Below are positions 58,113 through 64,000 of a stretch of DNA of 64,000 nt, piece after piece (positions within the stretch are counted from its first letter, which is position 1; each line of letters begins with the position of its first letter). This stretch comes from Neurospora tetraspora (Eukaryota; Ascomycota; Sordariomycetes; Sordariales; Sordariaceae). The DNA lies in NCBI RefSeq assembly GCF_033439725.1, contig NW_026944385.1, positions 1,302,001-1,366,000 of the forward strand, given 5' to 3'. A program made the translations under genes and the position numbers. The notes under the pieces were generated by a model, which was not told the DNA's origin, ran no database searches, and was given only the letters and a program-made list of their open reading frames with translations.

Positions 58113-58800
58113 ATGGACGAAGCGGATAAAGCTGGGTCCCGGAGGCAGTTCCAGGGGCGGTCGCCGAAGGGGCAGAAGTGGCAGCTTCTAGAGGATCATG
58201 TTGGACTTCAGTGGTGTACCATAGCATCCCCTCTACGGTGCCAGCTGTTCCAATCTCTTATCAACATTGTTTCTAAAGTTCATCCACGACCTCTGCGCCT
58301 CTCGAACGTGGATCTGGTTTTCAGCATTGAAGCAGAATGTGGCTTCTATGCGCTCAGGGTCACCAGCCGGTTCTGGTTCGTGATGGTCTGGTTTTCCACA
58401 AATGTGTCGCCGAACAGGTCGTCCGGATCCTCAGTGTTCTCAAAATCCTCGAGTAACTTGTCGCCTGGGCCACCTAAAAACAGGCGTCGTTGGAGCCGTA
58501 ATGAGCCATGATCGTACCGTTATCGGAACGAAAATCACCAGTGGTGGCAAAGAACATCTTCCCACCAGTTTTGGTCTGGTAACCAAATCGGTCAAGGATA
58601 GGACTCCTCAACAGCATGAAGGAGAGTAAGCCGTAGAGTTTCTTGACAAAGGGAGCATCCTTGCCAAAACGACGCTCACCATATAGGTAGTTGTCGGTCG
58701 GGTCGACTGCGGTTGTCTAGAACCGCTTCCACAATCTTCGTGTGGAAATCCACAGTGGGCATTTTAGTGATTCCTCTCTTGAGTTTCGACAGCGAGGTCT
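58113..58800 (-). pseudogene. unknown protein segment with several frame changes
   Basis: In transcription order the minus strand reads MPTVDFHTKIVEAVLDN, then in a new frame DNYLYGERRFGKDAPFVKKL, LLRSPILDRFGYQTKTGGK, FFATTGDFRSDNGTIMAHYG, then after a T-run at ~58,479-58,475 (one T short) GGPGDKLLEDFENTEDPDDL, then in a further frame IEATFCFNAENQIHVREAQR, and finally PLEAATSAPSATAPGTASGT. Each block has good coding texture, but the changes lack GT-AG pairs. It could be a decaying gene or low-quality sequence. Family unknown. Confidence 0.4.
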
Positions 58801-59059
58801 TGGCGAGAAAAATGGGTATTGAGACGGGTCCTTAGTTAGACTCTGCTTGGTCTCCAACACGCACGCCGTGCCGGCTTGGACGGTAGCCGACGCGTTGTCC
58901 GCCGTGCACATGCATTTGTAGTCGGTATCCGAGCTATGGTTCGGGCTCGCTGCCTCGCTAGGACTAATCACTGGGGACGTCAAAGCACCCATGGATGCTG
59001 TCCAGTACGAAACGACGGTTTCAATCGTGCCTTGGCGAGATTATGTCCTGCTGAACATG

Positions 59060-61336
59060 TCATCTCCGGGTGAGGGGTCCGTTTTCTGTTGTTTCTCTTG
59101 AAGGATCTAAAGATCCTTGTCCTTGGCCGGAGGTCTTTGCAACTATAGTTGCACTGGAACACGACGGTTCCTCCTCGGTTTTTGCTGCTGTGTCGGTGAG
59201 AGTGGATGGCTTGTTCTGGTGAAGAACCGGAGCCGACCATGCTCTTCTGTGCCCAAAAGGCACCCAGCCCGGGCTAAGGGAATGTGACTGTAAAGACGAG
59301 GTCTTGGAGGGGATGTGAACTCTCGAAGAATGATCAGGCCCGAATATCGAGGGCGTGGAAAGGGTAGGTCCGCCGTCAGTTGAGGTTGAAACAGGTTTCG
59401 TTGTTTCCAATGGCTTCAAATCATGCAAATGTCCCCTTTCAACATCAAAGGAAGGATGTTTAAAGCGTGGCATGGAGCTAGCCAGGTCGTCCTTCGATCC
59501 TGTAGGCCCATGCTTGCAAAAGTACAGGGTGGGATTAAAGATCTGACCGAATCCGGGATCCATCCACCGATACCGAACGTCATACACCAGATCAATGAAT
59601 AGATCTGGGAATCGGCGGTCGAAGTGGTTCTCAAGCAATAAGCCGCCTTGCTCCAGTGGCTCCACCAAGTCTTCACCGCGAATGAGCTCTGGATCATCCC
59701 ACGTCAAGGAAGCTTGTGATTTGAAGGATTGTTGGGGCGTAAATGTGGCAGACCTGGAGCCTCCCATCCCACCCTTTAAGCCGCCTCCAAATTTCATTTG
59801 CTGAAGGTCCTTTATGCGTGCTCTGATGCTGTCCCATCGGTCATCGACATCGAGTTCGCTAAAGATAAAGTGGGCGCCCGAATAAAAGTCAGTGAGAATT
59901 TCGAAAACATCACTGAAATCATCATCCAGTAATGCCTCCATCAAGTCCAGTCTCGCTTCCTCCGGCAGGCGATCATTAGGCTCGAGTTCAAACTCTGGAC
60001 ATTCTTCTCGGACAATGTCTTCGATCGGGCGCTTCCTTCCAAGCCATAAAGCCAACAAGAACCTGAAGCGCTCATCATCGCAGCCATCGCCTTCCGAGGT
60101 ATCAGATTGAACCGCCTCGACAGGTAGCGACCGTGATTCCGTTCTTTTGGTTGGCGAAGGACGTAGTGGAATTGGAAAACTTTGCTTCGGCTTGGGCACA
60201 GGCGAGTCGCGATACACGGAAAAGGACGCAGTTGCGGTAGGTTGGGTGGATGGCATGCGAGCTGAGCCTCTTGGTATGCTTTTGGTGGCTTCGAGGGCAC
60301 GTTCGTAGAAGCCTCTGTCCTCCCAGTTCACGATGAACTTCAAGATGCCCCACGGTCTGGGCGCGTCACCCTTCTTTCCAGTGAGAGAAAAGTGGACAGC
60401 AGGGTCACGAATAGCTTGCAAGATGCAGGAGTTGCTGGTTCCATCAATGATCAATGCCGAATCGCCAACTTGTCGAATGAGAGTGGTCCGAGCCTCGGCG
60501 CTTCCGTCAGTGACTTCCACAATCAGCTCCTTGTCCCCGGCCAGAGACCGATCAGTCGTCAGGAGTTGTACCATTTGATGATCGGTGTACTTGGAGCTGT
60601 CCAACACCAAGCGAAACTTTGTCTGTGGACATTGGCAGCTGGCCATGGCATCGACAATCTCAAAAGCCAGGTTGGAATGATTGAATGGCAGGTCGAAGCA
60701 GAAAACATTGGCCGGATCGCGTCTGTGGAAGTCGCAAACAGCCTTCCAGGCAGGGTACAGCGAGGTGCGAATGAAGTGTTCCGAGTCGGTGCAGGGCTCT
60801 GGTGTAACCTCCCGGGAAGCGGTGGAGCGGGCCGAGTCACCATTGTTGTCTTCCATAATCCATGAACCGCCATGCAAGATGTTGGAGATTGATTTGCGGA
60901 CTTGAACAGAGAGCGGCTCTGGCTCTGGAGATGAAACGACCAGAATCTTGCAGCGATCCTCGTTGACGAACCACTCATCGAATTGGAAGGCTATGTGTTG
61001 CTGCAGAAGCTTGTATCCCTCGGCGGTTGATGGGTAAGTGATGGGAATTTCCCAGCCCTCTCGTTTTCTCTGCTCCAGAGAAACATCTTTGCGCTCACGA
61101 CCTGGACCTATTTCGTTTATGATCCTGTTGAAAGCGGAGAGTCAGCTTGGGGAACACATAGCGTAGGCAATCAAGCCAGTTGAGCAGGAAAAAGGGTCTG
61201 CTTACCATTTCCAAAAGTCTCGTTCCGTAATCCCGCTTTTGGACTTTTTGGTCGTGTACCATTGCCAAGCCTTTCTCCCAAGGGTGATGTGAGGCGGTTC
61301 ATCCAGAGAGTTGCGAAATGAGAAAGTTGGCGGCAT
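59060..61336 (-). CDS. uncharacterised 731-residue protein
   Basis: Two exons on the minus strand: 61336-61206 (MPPTFSFRNSLDEPPHITLG through ERDFWKW) and 61124-59060, with an 81-nt intron (GTAAGC...ACAG) joining FWKW|IINEIGPG. The first ~330 residues look folded (GWEIPITYPSTAEGY, FQFDEWFVNED, VFCFDLPFNHSN, GILKFIVNWEDRGFYERAL). The middle has an acidic helical part (EDIVREECPEFELEP, DDFSDVFEILTDFYS) and a WMDPGFGQIFNP block; the last ~170 residues are Ser/Thr/Pro-rich and probably disordered. There is no signal peptide or membrane segment. I do not recognise a domain. The gene is intact and well spliced, in contrast to its broken neighbours downstream. Confidence 0.75.
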
Positions 61337-64000
61337 TGCGGTGTGATGCGAGGTGCCGTGTGGAGTGGATGGGAAAAGAGGAGTGATTTGTACGCTGAAA
61401 GGCCGAACTCGACATGAAAGCCAGACAAGAAAAGGTAAAAGATAGATGCAAAGATGCCAAAAGATGCCAAGTATGTGTACAAACAGGATGTTGAAAAGAA
61501 GATGTTGGAATTGTTGTTCAAGAGAGTGGTGGGAAACGGGGGGAATGGAGGTCTTCTTATACTCATCCGAGTGCCTCTCGTCACCGGAAGACAACTGCTA
61601 TTCCAGAGCTCGCACCTTTCCACATTGACTGGAGCAGAGGGAGGTCAAGGGAAGAGCAGGATCCTTCGCGTCAACCATTCCTTACTCAAAGTGTTTTCAT
61701 CGCTTTGACTTGTTTGAGCGTACTTTCTGTTTCCCACGACCATCAAGCGTGATGGACGCAACGAAGCCGGAGCGTCTGTTGCGTCGACAATCATGAAGAA
61801 CGCGCAAACAAGCTCAAACATTGCAAGAGCGCCGGGATGGGAAGTGGGAAATGCTGCTACTTCCATCTGATTTGCCAACTTCCATTGCGTATGGAGCTTG
61901 TATCATGGCGTGTTGCACTTGAACAAGATTGTTGCGACTCTTGCAGTTTGCCGTAACTTCCCCAGCAAACGTTTCGAAGGAAGAGATGTGTTTGTACTGA
62001 TTTTGGTCCAGCATCACGTCCTTCCTTACCTTCAAGCCAAAGCCACTTCGTTGGCAGTCAAAGACGGTCGGTTGATCAACGGGGCGAGATCTTCGGGAAG
62101 CTTCTTTTTGGTTATTGATGTCGGCCCTGCGAGCTCATCAGCAGGCAAAAGAGGGAAGTCAAAATGGGCTCCTGCTCATACTTCGTTGCTGACGTCCGGG
62201 AAGCCTTTGATGATGGCAAGTGGGCGCCAAACGAACCTCAAGGGCCGAAGCACGGCACCTGCATTCCTGTCTTCCTGCCTGCCCGCGTCTGCCCGCAGCT
62301 GCCTGCCCAACTCTCCCAACCGGCAGCCGCTCCTTCCATCATTTCATCCCATACCTACATCATACCTACCAGCCAGCCAGCCGCTCCTTCCAATCTGAAC
62401 CCCCAACGAGGCAACGCCCATATAAGCTCCCGTTACATAGCTCCTTCCAATACCCCCAGCCAACGACCAGTTCAATCCTGGTCGGCTAGCGCAGTCAGTA
62501 GTACCGTTCCCGGCGTCCTAGCTCTGCATCTCCCACCCTGTCCGACTTCGAGTTCGATTCTCGGACGGGGCAGATCACGAGGTTCTTTTCAACAAAGACA
62601 AAGGCCGATAGCGTGCCATCCATGTCGTACACCGCGGGAGTTGTATACTGGCCGGGCTACTGGGCCAGTTGAACCGAGCAACTGGTTGTTCTATCTGTTG
62701 GCTACCTTCTTTTTTTGGAGATTTTCTGGGGAGGAATTTTGATGGTCAGTATCAGGGAGGGAGGGTTTTGGAAGCGGGTGGGTGCGATCGTAGTCCTTCC
62801 AGGTTCCTTTCCAGAATTCCGTTACACGATTCTGTCTTCATCCTCCTTCCTCCATCTTGCCGTATCGAAATGAGCAGGCATCTTCATTACAAGTCGTCAA
62901 GCGCTTCACTTGCAACGAAGGGAATGGAGGAAAGCAAGCAAGCACGCGCCGGTACTTTCAGAAGTCCCTTCGGTGGTCAGGAGGCTCTTGTGACTGCCTT
63001 GAATGGAATTGCAGACGGAGAGCTCCAAGTAAGAAGGAAGAAAGGCGATGAACGATCCACGCAGTCAATAGAAGTGGAAAGAACTAAGCGACATGCATCG
63101 TTGAGATTGAGATTGCCAAGCCAGCCACAACAGCCACTGCGCCAATCGTTCCCAGGAGGACGGGACAAGGCGAATGAGATTTGAACAGGGAGCGTCAGAA
63201 CTCCAGTGATAACCCTAACCCGCGCAATGTTCGCTGAGATCTGAGTACGTGAAGCAATCAACCGACGGCCCGCACTGACGGGAATCGCTGTTAGCGTAGG
63301 TCACCGCCTTCGGTTGATCACAGCGCTGTGCGATCCTTCGCGACGTCACTTACCTGCAACGGTCCTTCCGTTACTCTGACTTCTTGCGATTCAGGTTGTG
63401 TCTTGAAGAGACAGGGCAGAGTCGCCGACGGGATAATTGCCAAAGCGCAAGAAAAGGAACATGAACTGACCAATCTTGTGGCTGCCAATTCTCACTCGGC
63501 AATTGCCGTCACGGGGGCGCGCAGGGAGCACCTGGCGCCGGCGCCGACGCGCTTAGGCGCTGTAGCTGGAGCCCTGGAGCAGGAGCGGGCCGCCGCGGAG
63601 ATGTTCATTCGCTGATGGGTTTTCTTTCCCGCAAAATCGCGCCTGGGACAACCTCGGCTACAAACAACGACAACCCGTACAGCCAACAGTCTCGACCCTC
63701 GATTATCGGTCGTAGAATGTTGATGGGTGTTCCCGGGTGTACGGGTCGCTTCACAACGGGCGAGCCCTTTTCAGCTTTGTGAGCCTTCTGGGCTGACTCG
63801 GACCATGCCATTATCAATCGTGAGCTGATCAACTCCAGTCATCAATCCCCGGGACTATTCCCTCACCTTTTACAGGTTTTGTGAGAAGGACCACTTGATG
63901 ACCGATGCCTTTTTTCGGTTACTGGCCGGGTCCTCTCCGTCTCCGGGGCCGAAAATAGAGTCCTGGTGGTAGCAGTCTCGACTCTCTCCGCGGTGTCCAC
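61337..64000. other. gene-poor right end
   Basis: No gene I can support. The longest plus-strand frame (62,164-62,742, 192 codons) is Pro/Ser-rich with overlapping alternatives and no motif. A tRNA-like stretch at about 62,480-62,566 has A- and B-box-like sequences but no matching acceptor stem. The frame ending at 63,615 has a helical EQERAAAEMFIR end but no ATG support. Confidence 0.4.

Noticed and set aside
57468-58511. 347-codon plus-strand open frame
   Set aside because: It starts at TTG, lies antisense to the better minus-strand coding blocks and their duplication, and its sequence mirrors them; I treat it as a shadow.
1-64000. Dispersed 5S rRNA genes, CRISPR arrays, bacterial-type operons
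   Set aside because: I looked for the 5S start ACATACGACC and for regularly spaced repeats and found none; the gene structure is fungal.

Overview
This window looks like nuclear DNA of a filamentous ascomycete, most likely Neurospora or a close relative. The evidence is short GT-AG introns of about 47-110 nt, a heavily C-to-T/G-to-A mutated (RIP-type) retrotransposon block next to normal-GC genes, and a gene set that includes a PHO-4-type phosphate permease, SOD-2 and a CCG-9-type trehalose phosphorylase. The species assignment is inference; the intron and RIP patterns are read directly.

Bases 1 to about 16,640 are AT-rich, RIP-degenerated DNA. I read it as a Ty3/gypsy chromovirus: LTR end at 1-85, gag remnant near 780-1110, two zinc knuckles at 7625-7720, pol from about 8500 to 11,880 ending in a chromodomain, a polypurine tract at 13,919 and a 3' LTR up to about 14,223. 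A Tad-like LINE (about 1.1-7.3 kb, same strand) appears to sit inside its gag region. A second copy of the LINE 3' end lies at 15,268-15,415. A tRNA-like relic and a RIP-damaged acidic coding tail lie between the element and the unmutated DNA.

From 18.9 to 53.9 kb the genes are mostly well formed: a fasciclin-domain cell-surface protein, a HAL2/MET22-like phosphatase, a CorA-like membrane protein, a P450 of CYP7/8 type, a pisatin-demethylase-like P450 with a frameshift, a GNAT acetyltransferase, a PHO-4-type Na+/phosphate symporter, a truncated and frameshifted FAD-oxidoreductase relic, tRNA-Pro(AGG) with a 17-nt intron, a secreted three-repeat protein, the GINS subunit Psf3 divergent from mitochondrial Mn-SOD, an F-box-like protein, trehalose phosphorylase and thymidylate synthase. 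The housekeeping genes are not an operon; the only clear shared control region is the 444-bp psf3/sod-2 interval.

From 54.1 to 59.0 kb the minus strand carries a chain of open segments in changing frames, with two AT-hooks, a possible OTU-like protease segment and a tandemly duplicated block. It is either a decayed lineage-specific gene (or genes) or a poorly assembled multi-exon gene. It is followed by an intact two-exon gene for a 731-residue protein of unknown function (61,336-59,060). The last 2.6 kb hold nothing I can support as a gene. Coordinates of spliced genes are outer limits; exon boundaries are in the evidence text.
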